DNA of 64,000 nt from CAVWSM01 sp963799425 (GCA_963799425.1 CAWCXA010000012.1:310001-374000); one strand, 5' to 3'; counted from the stretch's first letter, positions 17,608 through 25,722 are shown. Program-made: numbers and translations. The notes: generated by a model not told the origin, from the letters alone.

Positions 17608-18488
17608 CAGGCACGCTCGTCGTCGGGGGCATCGTTGCGCTGCACAGTGACCTCGATGAGCCCGTACGGTCGGTCATCCACGTGGAACACCTCGCCCTGG
17701 TTGTCGATGCCGAACGGTTCGAGGTTGTAGCGGAAGTGGTGCACGTTCGGCGCGGACAGCTCGACTTCGACGAGCTCGTTGTGCTGCTCGAGCACCGCCT
17801 TTCCCATATGGAACAGGGTCTGCTGCAAGGCAAGGCTGTGCACGACGGCGAACTGCTCCAGCAGGATGGCGCGGGCACTGTCGAAGGTGGCGTCCCAGTC
17901 GGCGTCGGTGCCCAGGTAGCGCCAACGCGCTACCAGCGACGTCGACAAGATGCGGTCGTGCGTGTCCTCGAGCACGGTGTACCTGTCTCGGAGGAAGCCG
18001 GCAAACTCCGACCCGGTCGACTTGAGCACGACGAGGTCCTTGATGCCGGAGACGACGGTGTTCCGCTGCTCCTCGTGTTTGCCTTCCACGGAGACGGTCG
18101 TCGTGCGTGTGCCGCGTCCCGTGCGTACGAACGAATGGTCGTGGGGCTGGCCGTTTGCGACGATGCGCTCCCAGTCGTACTGCTCGACCTGGATGCTGGC
18201 ACTCTCGACGGGGTCGATGTCGTCGACGAAGTGCCGTCCGAGGGCCAGCGCGTACTGCTCGATCGAGTCATTGCCGTGCTTCTTGGCGTAGGCATAGGCC
18301 GTCTGCTTCTGCGTGTCTGTCGGCAGCACCCGAGACTGGTCGCCAACCGTGTGCGCATCGGTGAAGTCGCCGCGCAACGTTGTGGAGACGTTGATGTCCC
18401 GCAGCTCGTGGCGCTCGCCGTCGCGATAGATGCGGACGATCCGGTTCTCTGCCTTGCCGTACTGGTTGGGGCCCAGGACTATCGCCAT
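17607..18488 (-). CDS. pucL: Urate oxidase (uricase)
   Basis: A 293-residue cofactor-free uricase that oxidises urate to 5-hydroxyisourate. The N-terminal LGPNQYGKAENRIVR holds the catalytic Lys. VLPTDTQKQTAYAYAKKH contains the Thr of the catalytic dyad. NVHHFRYNLEPFG near the C-terminus carries the active-site His and the substrate-binding region. The start is ATG 18488, since the longer reading overlaps uraH. It follows uraH by five bases and overlaps aceB. Only the uricase domain is present, unlike the fused uraD-uricase of Bacillus. Confidence 0.95.
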   Translation of the reverse strand: MAIVLGPNQYGKAENRIVRIYRDGERHELRDINVSTTLRGDFTDAHTVGDQSRVLPTDTQKQTAYAYAKKHGNDSIEQYALALGRHFVDDIDPVESASIQVEQYDWERIVANGQPHDHSFVRTGRGTRTTTVSVEGKHEEQRNTVVSGIKDLVVLKSTGSEFAGFLRDRYTVLEDTHDRILSTSLVARWRYLGTDADWDATFDSARAILLEQFAVVHSLALQQTLFHMGKAVLEQHNELVEVELSAPNVHHFRYNLEPFGIDNQGEVFHVDDRPYGLIEVTVQRNDAPDDERA

Positions 18489-18493
18489 CCGCG

Positions 18494-18829
18494 CTAGCTC
18501 CCCCGATAGGTCGTGTACGAGAACGGGCTGAGCAGCAGAGGGACGTGGCAATGCACGCTTGCGTTGCCGACCACGAACGTCACCGCCACATCAGGAAAGA
18601 ACGACTCCTCGTCATGCGCCGCGGCATAGGCGCCCGTGTCGAACGTCAAGCGATAGGTGCCCCTTGGCAGACGATCCCCGGCTAGATCAGTGATGCGACC
18701 GTCGGCATCGGTGATGCCGTCGGCGATGAACCGCGTCACGTCACCGTCGACCTCCTCCAGGCGGACCGGGACACCGCTCGCCGGGACTCCCCGTGCTGTG
18801 TCGAGCACATGCGTTGTCACATTGCTCAT
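18494..18829 (-). CDS. uraH: 5-Hydroxyisourate hydrolase
   Basis: A 111-residue transthyretin-like enzyme that hydrolyses 5-hydroxyisourate to OHCU. It shows the N-terminal THVLDTARGVPA with the active-site His, the internal YRLTFDTGAY, HCHVPLLLSPFSY, and the diagnostic C-terminal tetrapeptide YRGS. The ATG overlaps the uraD stop (ATGA). It has no signal peptide and so acts in the cytoplasm. Confidence 0.96.
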   Translation of the reverse strand: MSNVTTHVLDTARGVPASGVPVRLEEVDGDVTRFIADGITDADGRITDLAGDRLPRGTYRLTFDTGAYAAAHDEESFFPDVAVTFVVGNASVHCHVPLLLSPFSYTTYRGS

Positions 18830-19335
18830 TCGCCCAACAACCGTTCGAGCCGGATCCGGTTGATCTTGCCGAGCTCGTCGCGTACGACCTTGCGCTCAGT
18901 CTCGGGGTCGTTGTGCAGCCGGCCTTGCAGGATCGCCAACAGCTCCTCCGCCGACCTGCCGGTGGCGCACACCAGGTAGACGTGTCCGAATCGTGTCTCG
19001 TAGGTCATGTTGCCGTCCGCCAGCGCGGCGAACGTGGCGTCGGAGCTGTGATCGACACCGGATTGCTCTCGTCTGGACCACCCGCTTTGGGTCGTGGCGG
19101 CCCGGTCGCCGATGCGCGGGTGGCCGTTGAGGGCCTCGTCGATCTCGCGCTCGTCGAGGTCCGCGAGTACGGCATCGGCCTCGGACAGCAGGGTGGCCAC
19201 GGTGTCGTACGGTCTGCGGTCGGTCAGTTGACTCGCCCACGCCACCGACGAGCAGCAGGCGAGGAGCGCCGCACGCGCCGCCTCGTCCGGCAGCGCGTTG
19301 AAGGTGGCCAAGCCGATGCCTTCGTGCAGCGTCAC
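18826..19335 (-). CDS. uraD: OHCU decarboxylase
   Basis: A 169-residue enzyme that decarboxylates OHCU to S-allantoin. The motif GHPRIGDRA carries the catalytic His; FNALPDEAARAALLACC and WASQLTDRRPY form the helical N-terminal part, and ETRFGHVYLVCATGRSAEELL is the C-terminal signature. I chose GTG 19335, six bases after GGGAGG; a GTG at 19341 is within that ribosome site. First gene of the urate operon, 73 bases after the GH15 stop, so the operon promoter is probably in this gap or inside GH15. Confidence 0.93.
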   Translation of the reverse strand: MTLHEGIGLATFNALPDEAARAALLACCSSVAWASQLTDRRPYDTVATLLSEADAVLADLDEREIDEALNGHPRIGDRAATTQSGWSRREQSGVDHSSDATFAALADGNMTYETRFGHVYLVCATGRSAEELLAILQGRLHNDPETERKVVRDELGKINRIRLERLLGE

Positions 19336-19408
19336 TGCCACCTCCCGCCGGCCACCCGTGCGTCGACCGTACGACGAGCCGTCGCGGCCGGCAAACCTCT
19401 GCCGCCCG

Positions 19409-21268
19409 TCATGGCTCCGCTGTCCAGAGCTCCCTGGGCGGCTGGCCGGCGAGTCGGCGCTCGGCCTCACTGATCTCCCAGGCCGCGTTGACCAGGCCGA
19501 CGTGGCTGAATGCCTGCGGGAAGTTGCCGAGCAGCTCGCCTGTCGCGGGGTCGACCTCCTCCGCGAGCAGACCGACGTCGTTGACGAAGGATACGGCGCG
19601 TTCGAACGTCGCCCGCGCGCGCTCGACCTGGCCCGCCATCGCCTGCACCTGAGCGAGCCAGAACGTACACATCAGGAACGCACCCTCGTCACCGGCCAGA
19701 CCGTCCACCCCCGTCTCCGTGCGGTAGCGGTAGACCAGGCCATGCTCATCGGTGAGGCGGTTCTCGGTGGCGTCGATGGTCGCCAAGACCCGTGGATCGT
19801 CGGCGGGCAGGAACCCGACGATGGGCATCATGAGGTTGCACGCGTCGAGATCACGTGAGCCGTAGTACTGCGTGAACGCGCCGGCCTCCTCGCTCCAGCC
19901 ATCTCGTACGACTGTCGCGTGGATCTCGTCACGAGCCCGAATCCATTCGTCGACATGGTCCTCTGCGCCCAGGCGATCGAACATGCGGATCGCCCGGTCT
20001 AGCGCGGCCCAACACATCACCTTGGAGTGCAGGAAGTGCTGCGGATCGCCGCGGACCTCCCAGATGCCGTGGTCCTTCTCGCGCCAGCGATGCGCGGCTG
20101 TGTCGGCACAGGCAATGAGGAACCGTCGCGTGTCGTCGTCTATGTCACCCAGCTGCTCGACGAGCCGGAAGGCGGCGCCCCACAGCTCGCCGTACACGTC
20201 GATCTGCTGTTGGCTCCATGCCCCGTTGCCGACTCGAACCGGTCGGCTACCGCGCCAGCCGCGCAAGTGGGGGAGCGTGCGCTCTGTCAGGTCGTGCTCG
20301 CCACCTATCCCGAACATGATCTGCAGGGCCTTGTCGCTGCTGATGCTGGGGGCGGCTGTCGCGAAGAACGCGAAGAAGTCCGCAGCCTCATCGGGACACG
20401 CGGCCACCCAGAGTGCCTCCATCGTCAGGCTCGCGTCGCGGACCCAGGTGTAGCGGTAGTCCCAATTGCGTTCGCCGCCGATGTCTTCCGGGAGTGACGT
20501 CGTGGGAGCAGCCACGATTGCGCCACTTGGTTGGAACGTCAACGCGTGCATGATCCGCCCGCTGTGATGCACGAGGTCGCTCCACGGACCGTCGTACGCC
20601 TGGTGGAATTCCGACCACGCCAGCCACGTCCGCATCGTCGCGTCGAGCCTCGCCGACAGCTCGTCTTGGCCCCACACTCGCGCCGGCGTTTCGTCCAGCG
20701 TCGACCGATGCATGCCGAAGTGCACCGTGTCACCTGCCGTCATCGAGAGCGTGGCTTGAACCCCCTGGCCGTCCGGGGTCATCGGTACGGGTGTGGTCAG
20801 CACCAACCATTCGGCTCCGCCGCGCGACGTCACGCCGCCCTCGATCGCAGTCAGGATCGGGACGATCAACCCGTACTCAGGGCGCGGCCGATAGTTGATC
20901 TCCACCTCGACGTTGCCGGACGTGCACGCGACCCGCCGTACAAGAAGATGTGGAGCGCCGACCCCGATCTGGTGTTGGTCGTTGCCCGGCCCGATGAGGA
21001 GTGCGTCGGTGACGACTACGTTGCCTGTCTCCGTCTCGAAGGTCGTCTCGAGGACCATCGACCGGTCGACGTAGCGGCGCGTGGCTTGGAAGTCGCCCCA
21101 CGGCCGGAGGGACCAGTGACCAGCGTCGTCGTCCAGCAGCCGGGCAAAGACCGACGGGCTGTCGAACCGCGGGAAACACAACCAATCGACTGATCCGTCG
21201 CGGCTGACAAGAGCCGCCGAGTGCCGGTCGGAGAGCAGCGCGTAGTCGGCGATCGGGGTTGTGCTCAC
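19409..21268 (-). CDS. Glycoside hydrolase family 15 protein (glucoamylase/trehalase-like)
   Basis: A 619-residue cytosolic GH15 enzyme cleaving alpha-glucosidic bonds, as in trehalose or maltosaccharides. The N-terminal beta domain begins IADYALLSDRHSAALVSRDGSVDWLCFP. The (alpha/alpha)6 catalytic domain shows GGERNWDYRYTWVRDASLT (about residues 265-285) and the late EEVDPATGELLGNFPQAFSHVGL, both typical of actinobacterial family members, including mycobacterial trehalase. The GTG start at 21268 gives the family length, though no clear ribosome site precedes it. Whether it is trehalase or glucodextranase cannot be decided here. Confidence 0.9.
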   Translation of the reverse strand: MSTTPIADYALLSDRHSAALVSRDGSVDWLCFPRFDSPSVFARLLDDDAGHWSLRPWGDFQATRRYVDRSMVLETTFETETGNVVVTDALLIGPGNDQHQIGVGAPHLLVRRVACTSGNVEVEINYRPRPEYGLIVPILTAIEGGVTSRGGAEWLVLTTPVPMTPDGQGVQATLSMTAGDTVHFGMHRSTLDETPARVWGQDELSARLDATMRTWLAWSEFHQAYDGPWSDLVHHSGRIMHALTFQPSGAIVAAPTTSLPEDIGGERNWDYRYTWVRDASLTMEALWVAACPDEAADFFAFFATAAPSISSDKALQIMFGIGGEHDLTERTLPHLRGWRGSRPVRVGNGAWSQQQIDVYGELWGAAFRLVEQLGDIDDDTRRFLIACADTAAHRWREKDHGIWEVRGDPQHFLHSKVMCWAALDRAIRMFDRLGAEDHVDEWIRARDEIHATVVRDGWSEEAGAFTQYYGSRDLDACNLMMPIVGFLPADDPRVLATIDATENRLTDEHGLVYRYRTETGVDGLAGDEGAFLMCTFWLAQVQAMAGQVERARATFERAVSFVNDVGLLAEEVDPATGELLGNFPQAFSHVGLVNAAWEISEAERRLAGQPPRELWTAEP

Positions 21269-21343
21269 GGTCGAAAGCGTGGCACGCACGGGACAGGCTC
21301 GCACGTAGTCATCGCGCCCGACCGCAGCGAGTAGGTTGCTCGC

Positions 21344-22105
21344 GTGAGCTTCAAGGTGAGTGCTGAGGCGTACGCCCGATTCATGGGTCGCTATTCCGAG
21401 CCGCTCGCCACTGAGTTTCTGGCACTCCTCGGAGCACGGCCGGGGCACCGGGCGCTCGATGTCGGGTGTGGCCCTGGCGCGCTGACCGCTGAGCTCGTGA
21501 GCGTCCTGGGCGCCGACTCGGTGTCTGCCGTGGATCCGTCTGAGCCGTTCATCGCGGCGATGCGACAGCGCTTCCCCGGCATGGATGTACGCCTGGCCGG
21601 GGCCGAGCAGCTGTCGTACGGGGACGACGCATTCGACATCACGGCAGCACAGCTCGTCGTGCACTTCATGTCAGATCCAGTCGCCGGGCTCGTCGAGATG
21701 GCCCGAGTGACCCGTTCCGGAGGCGTGGTCGCCGCGTGTGTCTGGGACTACGGCGGTGTTCGCGGCCCGCTGTCGACGTTCTGGCGCGCCGCGCGGGAGG
21801 TCGACGCGCAGGCAATGGACGAATCCGGGCTCGCGGGAGTTCGTGCGGGGCATTTGGCCGAGCTCTTCCGGTCGGCAGGACTGGGCGAGGTCGAGTCCGC
21901 CGAGCTCACGGTCCGTGTGCCCTACGCACGCTTCGACGAGTGGTGGGAGCCCTACACGTTGGGAGTGGGACCGGCGGGCGCGTACGTCTCCTCGCTCGAC
22001 GAACAGCAGCGGGAGGCGTTGCGTGCTCGGGCCGAGCAGCTCTTGCCGCCTGGACCGTTCGACGTGACGGCCACCGCATGGGCCGTGCGGGCTGTCAGCC
22101 AGTGA
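21344..22105 (+). CDS. Class I SAM-dependent methyltransferase
   Basis: A 253-residue methyltransferase of the UbiE/Methyltransf_11 type. Motif I is ALDVGCGPGALT, the acidic end of strand 2 is AVDPSEP, motif II is FDITAAQLVVHFM, and motif III is VTRSGGVVAACVWDYGG. The start is a GTG at 21344 (VSFKVSAEAYARFMGRYS), as expected for this family. It is divergent from GH15 with about 75 bases between. The substrate is unknown. Confidence 0.88.
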   Translation: MSFKVSAEAYARFMGRYSEPLATEFLALLGARPGHRALDVGCGPGALTAELVSVLGADSVSAVDPSEPFIAAMRQRFPGMDVRLAGAEQLSYGDDAFDITAAQLVVHFMSDPVAGLVEMARVTRSGGVVAACVWDYGGVRGPLSTFWRAAREVDAQAMDESGLAGVRAGHLAELFRSAGLGEVESAELTVRVPYARFDEWWEPYTLGVGPAGAYVSSLDEQQREALRARAEQLLPPGPFDVTATAWAVRAVSQ

Positions 22106-22121
22106 GCCGGCGGTAACCCGC

Positions 22122-22649
22122 TCAGTCCTCGCCCTTGGCAAACAGCTGCGCGTTGTGCACGAGCGCCTCGAGCCGCTCGTCGTCGAGCTTGCCGGCGGCC
22201 TCGACGAGCTGAGACAACAGCTGCGCCTGACGAGGGGTGCGCGACTCGGGTGTCTCCGCGGCGACGACGAATGTACGGCCGGCGCTTCTTGACGCTGCCC
22301 GCGGCGGCGGCGGCGCGGCTTGGGGCAAGGCAACCTCCTGTGGCGGGCCGGCTGCGTATGTCATCGCGCGTACGGCGCGGGCCCTGGCGGCCCGCCTACC
22401 CGCGTAGGCAAGGCGGATCATCCACTCGTCATCGTCCAGCGACACGACGAAGTCGGCGTCGTCTGTCGGAGTGCCGAGCCGGAAGTCCGCACCGAGCGCA
22501 CCGAGCAGATTGGCCAAGGTCTCGATCGACGGGGTCTGCCGGTCGTCGCGAAGCAGGTAGTAGTAGGCCCGCGAGATCTGGGCCCGGTCGGTCAGCGCGG
22601 TGATCGGCTGACCGCGTCGCTTGGCGAGGCGTCTCCAGGAATGCGCCAA
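22122..22649 (-). CDS. Helix-turn-helix (XRE-like) regulator, possible 5' frameshift
   Basis: A 175-residue protein with an N-terminal XRE helix-turn-helix (RRLAKRRGQPITALTDRA, SRAYYYLLRDDRQTPSIETL), a middle basic and Ala/Pro-rich linker, and a C-terminal helix (QLLSQLVEAAGKLDDERLEALV). As read, it begins at a TTG (22649) without a ribosome site. A second frame just upstream reads MTLGAFL, and dropping one G at about 22635-22636 gives MTLGAFLRRLAKRRG, a much better XRE start. So a one-base insertion or error is likely. It is divergent from the VWA gene, with paired operator-like repeats between, and probably controls it. Confidence 0.75.
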   Translation of the reverse strand: MAHSWRRLAKRRGQPITALTDRAQISRAYYYLLRDDRQTPSIETLANLLGALGADFRLGTPTDDADFVVSLDDDEWMIRLAYAGRRAARARAVRAMTYAAGPPQEVALPQAAPPPPRAASRSAGRTFVVAAETPESRTPRQAQLLSQLVEAAGKLDDERLEALVHNAQLFAKGED

Positions 22650-22745
22650 GCGTCATGCGGTGACCGTCGCGAACACGTACGACTGCGGGCCCGTCACGGC
22701 TGGAGGGGGATTCCGCACGCATGCCAAGTGAGTGTACAGAGGAAT

Positions 22746-22764
22746 CTGTCAATAGACTGGACAG
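22746..22764. promoter_or_regulatory. Operator-like inverted repeat 1 (TGTC-N9-GACA)
   Basis: CTGTCAATAGACTGGACAG has perfect 5-bp arms with a 9-base spacer. It lies in the divergent region between the XRE and VWA genes and shares its architecture with a second site whose centre is 40 bases away. A likely binding site for the adjacent XRE protein. Confidence 0.5.
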
Positions 22765-22785
22765 AGGCGCCGTGGAGCTCGTAGA

Positions 22786-22804
22786 GTGTCCACTGAGTAG
22801 ACAC
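22786..22804. promoter_or_regulatory. Operator-like inverted repeat 2 (TGTC-N9-GACA)
   Basis: GTGTCCACTGAGTAGACAC has perfect 5-bp arms with the same 9-base spacer as the site at 22746. The near-four-helical-turn distance would put both on roughly the same DNA face, as expected for cooperative repressor binding. Confidence 0.5.
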
Positions 22805-22880
22805 GCGGAGGCACGACTCGCGAGGTTGTGTCCGGCCCTGGCTCAACACTGTCAAATCCCACGACATCTCGGAGGCACCA

Positions 22881-24146
22881 GTGCACGTTTCCGCCCACCT
22901 CGACGTTGACGCCGTGGCCCTCGAGGCCGATGAGCTGGTGACCGTCATGCTTCAGCTCGACGCCCCCAAGGCACCCGACACCGGAGAGCCTCGACTCGAG
23001 CACACTGCGGTGGTCGTTCTCGACCGTTCCGGCTCGATGCAAGGCGATCGCCTCGACCACGGCAAGCGCGCGCTGCAGGCGCTGGTCGACCGACTGGATG
23101 ACCGGGACAAGCTCGGGCTGGTCGTGTTCGACCACGAGGCGCAGGTGCTGGTGCCCGCCGACCGCGTCGGGGCGCTCGGGCGACCACGAGTCAAGGAGCT
23201 GATCGCGTCCGTCGACTCGCGTGGAACCACCGATCTGTCCTCGGGCTACCTGCGCGGGCTGCAGGAGGCGCGGCGCGTGGCTGGCCCAGCCGGAGCGACC
23301 GTCCTGCTGCTGTCGGACGGTCACGCCAACGCGGGCATCACCGACCCCGACCAGCTCTGCTCGGTGGCCCGTCAGGCGTCGTCGGCCCGCGTGACAACCT
23401 CGACGATCGGCATCGGCACCGGCTATGACGAGACGATCCTTGCGGCGATTGCGCAGGGCGGACACGGCAACCACTCGTTCGCGGAGCACGCCGAGGGCAC
23501 TGTTGTCGCGGTGGCCGCCGAGATCGACGGGTTGCTCGCCAAGACGGTGCAGGCTGCGAGCCTGCTGATCCGTCCGCTCGATGGCGTCGCGGCGATCACG
23601 CTGCTCAACGACCTCCCGGCGACCGCCGTAGCCGATGGTGTGCTCGTCGAGCTCGGCGACTTCTACGGGGGCGATGAGCGTCGACTTGTCCTGGAGATCG
23701 CAGTGCCCTCGAAGGCGGCGTTAGGCCTCGCCAAGGTGGCGGAGCTTGAGGTCCGCTACGTCGAGCTGCCCAATCTCAGGGAGCACGTTGTCACCCTGCC
23801 AATCAGCGTCAACGTCGTGCCGGCAGACGTCGCGGCTGGGCGCGTGCCGGACCCTGAGGTCCGGCGTGAGCGCCTCATTGTCGATACGCAGAAGGCCAAG
23901 AAGGAGAGCGAGCGGTTGCTGCGCGATGGGGACGTGGGCGCCGCGAGGAACACGTTGACAGCCGCGTCGGCCCATCTGGCTGCTGCTCCACCGAGCGCCG
24001 AGGTGTTCGAGGAGCAGTCCTGGATCGGCGAGACGCTGACGGCTATGGGCTCGCGGGAGGACGACTACACCCTCAAGCGGATCCGCGCGTCGCGTCTCAC
24101 GCGTGACCGCGGCTACCGCAACCGTCGGCAGGGCGGCGAAGTCTGA
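22881..24146 (+). CDS. VWA-domain protein
   Basis: A 421-residue protein with an N-terminal beta-rich segment, a von Willebrand A domain (about residues 45-215) and an alpha-helical tail. The MIDAS is complete: VLDRSGSMQGDR, then the Thr in RGTTDLSSG and the Asp in LLLSDGHANAG. The tail is rich in Lys, Glu and Arg (QKAKKESERLLRDG). No signal peptide or membrane helix is seen, so it acts in the cytoplasm. The GTG start follows GGAGG. A divalent-metal-dependent adhesion or assembly function is typical; the partner is unknown. Confidence 0.88.
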   Translation: MHVSAHLDVDAVALEADELVTVMLQLDAPKAPDTGEPRLEHTAVVVLDRSGSMQGDRLDHGKRALQALVDRLDDRDKLGLVVFDHEAQVLVPADRVGALGRPRVKELIASVDSRGTTDLSSGYLRGLQEARRVAGPAGATVLLLSDGHANAGITDPDQLCSVARQASSARVTTSTIGIGTGYDETILAAIAQGGHGNHSFAEHAEGTVVAVAAEIDGLLAKTVQAASLLIRPLDGVAAITLLNDLPATAVADGVLVELGDFYGGDERRLVLEIAVPSKAALGLAKVAELEVRYVELPNLREHVVTLPISVNVVPADVAAGRVPDPEVRRERLIVDTQKAKKESERLLRDGDVGAARNTLTAASAHLAAAPPSAEVFEEQSWIGETLTAMGSREDDYTLKRIRASRLTRDRGYRNRRQGGEV

Positions 24147-24308
24147 CGGCGGTGCTCACCAGCGGGTAGGCCGGGGAGACAGGCAGAAGGGCCCGACCTC
24201 CGCCCGTCAAACCTCAGCCAATCGGCGATGAGTTCTGCTCCGAACATGGGTCAGACCTGTATCTCGTCACAGGCTTGCGGCTCATCAAAAAGAGGGGTGG
24301 TGGCAGGC

Positions 24309-24461
24309 ATGGAGCAGATTCGGATTCAGCGGCGGCGGGTAGTTCGCCGAGTCGATGAGGTGATCGAGCCCGTGCCCGTCGAGCCCGTGGTTCGGACCGA
24401 CGACGCGGCCGAGCTCATCGCGCGGATCGACGGGTTGCTGGAAGACGCCGCTGCGGAGTAG
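24309..24461 (+). CDS. Small protein A of a duplicated gene-plus-repeat module
   Basis: A 50-residue protein beginning MEQIRIQRRRVVRRVDEV, then EPVPVEPVVRTD and AAELIARIDGLLEDAAAE. The N-terminus is strongly basic, the middle Pro/Val-rich, and the C-terminus an acidic amphipathic helix. A close paralogue is encoded at 53443-53598 on the other strand. The leader AGAGG..TGGTGGCAG.CATG is shared by both copies, which sets the ATG at 24309. A 42-nt repeat element follows about 80 bases downstream; in the paralogue it starts at the stop codon. Function unknown. Confidence 0.75.
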   Translation: MEQIRIQRRRVVRRVDEVIEPVPVEPVVRTDDAAELIARIDGLLEDAAAE

Positions 24462-24495
24462 CCAGCGTTGACTCGATGCCGCGACTCGGCGCGTG

Positions 24496-24539
24496 AGCGG
24501 GTGCGCGACTCGACCGGAGCGGGTGCGCGACTCGACCGG
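24496..24539. repeat. 22-bp tandem repeat, two exact copies
   Basis: Two identical 22-base units beginning AGCGGGTGCGCGACTCG lie between small gene A and the 42-nt element. Two units are too few for a CRISPR and have no spacers. They probably arose by slippage. Confidence 0.8.
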
Positions 24540-24540
24540 T

Positions 24541-24582
24541 GCGGGGTAATTGTGTGTCGCTATGTGGCACGGAGTTACCCGG
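24541..24582 (+). repeat. 42-nt REP-like element, copy 1
   Basis: The element starts GCGGGGTAATTGTGTGTCGC and ends CACGGAGTTACCCGG. Its ends form an imperfect inverted repeat (GGGTAA / TTACCC), and each strand offers a TAA just inside its end. It matches copy 3 (53402-53443) at 38 of 42 bases and copy 2 (25681-25722) at 31 of 42. The endonuclease-like frame coming from the right uses its TAA as a stop (24575-24577). Confidence 0.8.
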
Positions 24583-25544
24583 ATGCTTCCCGTCCGGCAG
24601 GGCAGTCCGGGCTGCAGCGTCGCAGACGACCGGTCCAGCCGCGCCGCCTCAGCACGACGGCCACTTCGATGGCTGCCTCACAGGGCGTGCCGGCCACATC
24701 GTGCCAGCCGTACCGCAACCCCGAAGCACCCTCGACTGCCACCGCATTGTCCCGACGATGGTCGCGATGGCGCCCTTCGTCGGGGTGAGCTGCTCGGCCA
24801 TCGAGCTCGACGACCACGCCGTACGCGGGGTATCGGACGTCACGATATCGGCGGCGGCCCCGTTCCGACTCGGGCCGGTTGCGGTGACCCTTGGGAAGCC
24901 CATGCGGCTGCTCGACATCACGCCGCCACCGACGCTCCAGTGGCGAAGCAACGCCATCGGCAACATCGTCGAGGAGCTCACCGAGCAGGCTGCGCCAGCG
25001 GAGCCGTCGGATCCGGCCGGCCACCGCTGCCAAGCGAGCGGCAGTGGTCAGACGCCGTTGGCAGGCACGCAGCACGACGTCGATCACGAGTTCCACGTTT
25101 TCGGCGTCGTGCACAAGGTCGAGCACCGTCACCTCGATCCGAGTCTGCGGCGGGAGCCGGACAGGATGAGCCACGCCTCGCGGCGTGCACCTTCCGATGC
25201 AGACGGATCCCGGGCTGGCGCTCCACCTTGCGCTCATGAGGGATGGATATGTCGACGGCGCTCGGCGGCTTGTCGATCAGCCCCTGGAGCCAAGCGGCGG
25301 TCTCGTGACTCGCCATGGCGCCGGAACCGCCATAGAGGACAGCCGCCCAGATCCGGGTGCGAAACGGCAGCGGCCCGGTGAATGTCACGTACACCCCGGG
25401 GTGCACTGTTCGCCAGTCGCGTTGCAGCAACGAGCGGATGCGACTGGCCGCCAGCCCGCACTGGAACGCCTGCATACGCGACAGAACGCCATCCTGAGCC
25501 GCGCCAATCTGTCGCCAGTCGAAGCGGGCAACCGGAGGCGTCAC
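24575..25544 (-). pseudogene. AbiEi-antitoxin-domain/endonuclease-like protein, frameshifted
   Basis: Two frames make one protein. The first (start GTG 25544) reads an N-terminal winged-helix-like part: IRSLLQRDWRTVHPGVYVT, then ASHETAAWLQGL and VDISIPHERKVERQPGIRLHR. The second continues from about 25180 with PRGVAHPVRLPPQTRIEVTVL and ends in a restriction-endonuclease-like domain: VVELDGRAAHPDEGRHRDHRRDN, then LRYGWHDV and GWTGRLRRCSPDC. That C-terminal pattern (ELDG..aHp....D..RDN) fits DUF559/Vsr-like proteins common in actinobacteria. One base must be gained or lost at about 25175-25190. Repeat elements lie at both ends of the locus, and the stop is inside copy 1. Confidence 0.65.
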
Positions 25545-25680
25545 GACCCGAGGTTGCTGGCTACCGGCAGCTTCGAAGAGCCCCCGCTAGCGATCTGTGG
25601 ATCACCGGTGCTGCCATCGACCGCGTGTGGACGGCGCGCATTGGGCAGATCGTCGGCCGGGTGGGTGCCGGGACCGACGA

Positions 25681-25722
25681 TCCGGGAAGGTTTGTGTCGC
25701 TATTCGACCAGGAGTTACCCGG
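25681..25722 (+). repeat. 42-nt REP-like element, copy 2 (diverged)
   Basis: It shares the core TGTGTCGCTAT and the end GGAGTTACCCGG with copies 1 and 3, matching copy 1 at 31 of 42 bases. The left GGGTAA arm is degraded (GGGAAG). The DinB gene reading in from the right ends at the element's TAA (25715-25717). Confidence 0.7.

Noticed and set aside
15898..17730. Long open frame on the plus strand (610 aa)
   Set aside because: Antisense to malate synthase and its neighbour; no family motif, whereas the minus strand has clear catalytic residues.
24496..24582. Possible CRISPR array
   Set aside because: Only two adjacent 22-bp units without spacers, followed by a different element; no cas genes in the window.
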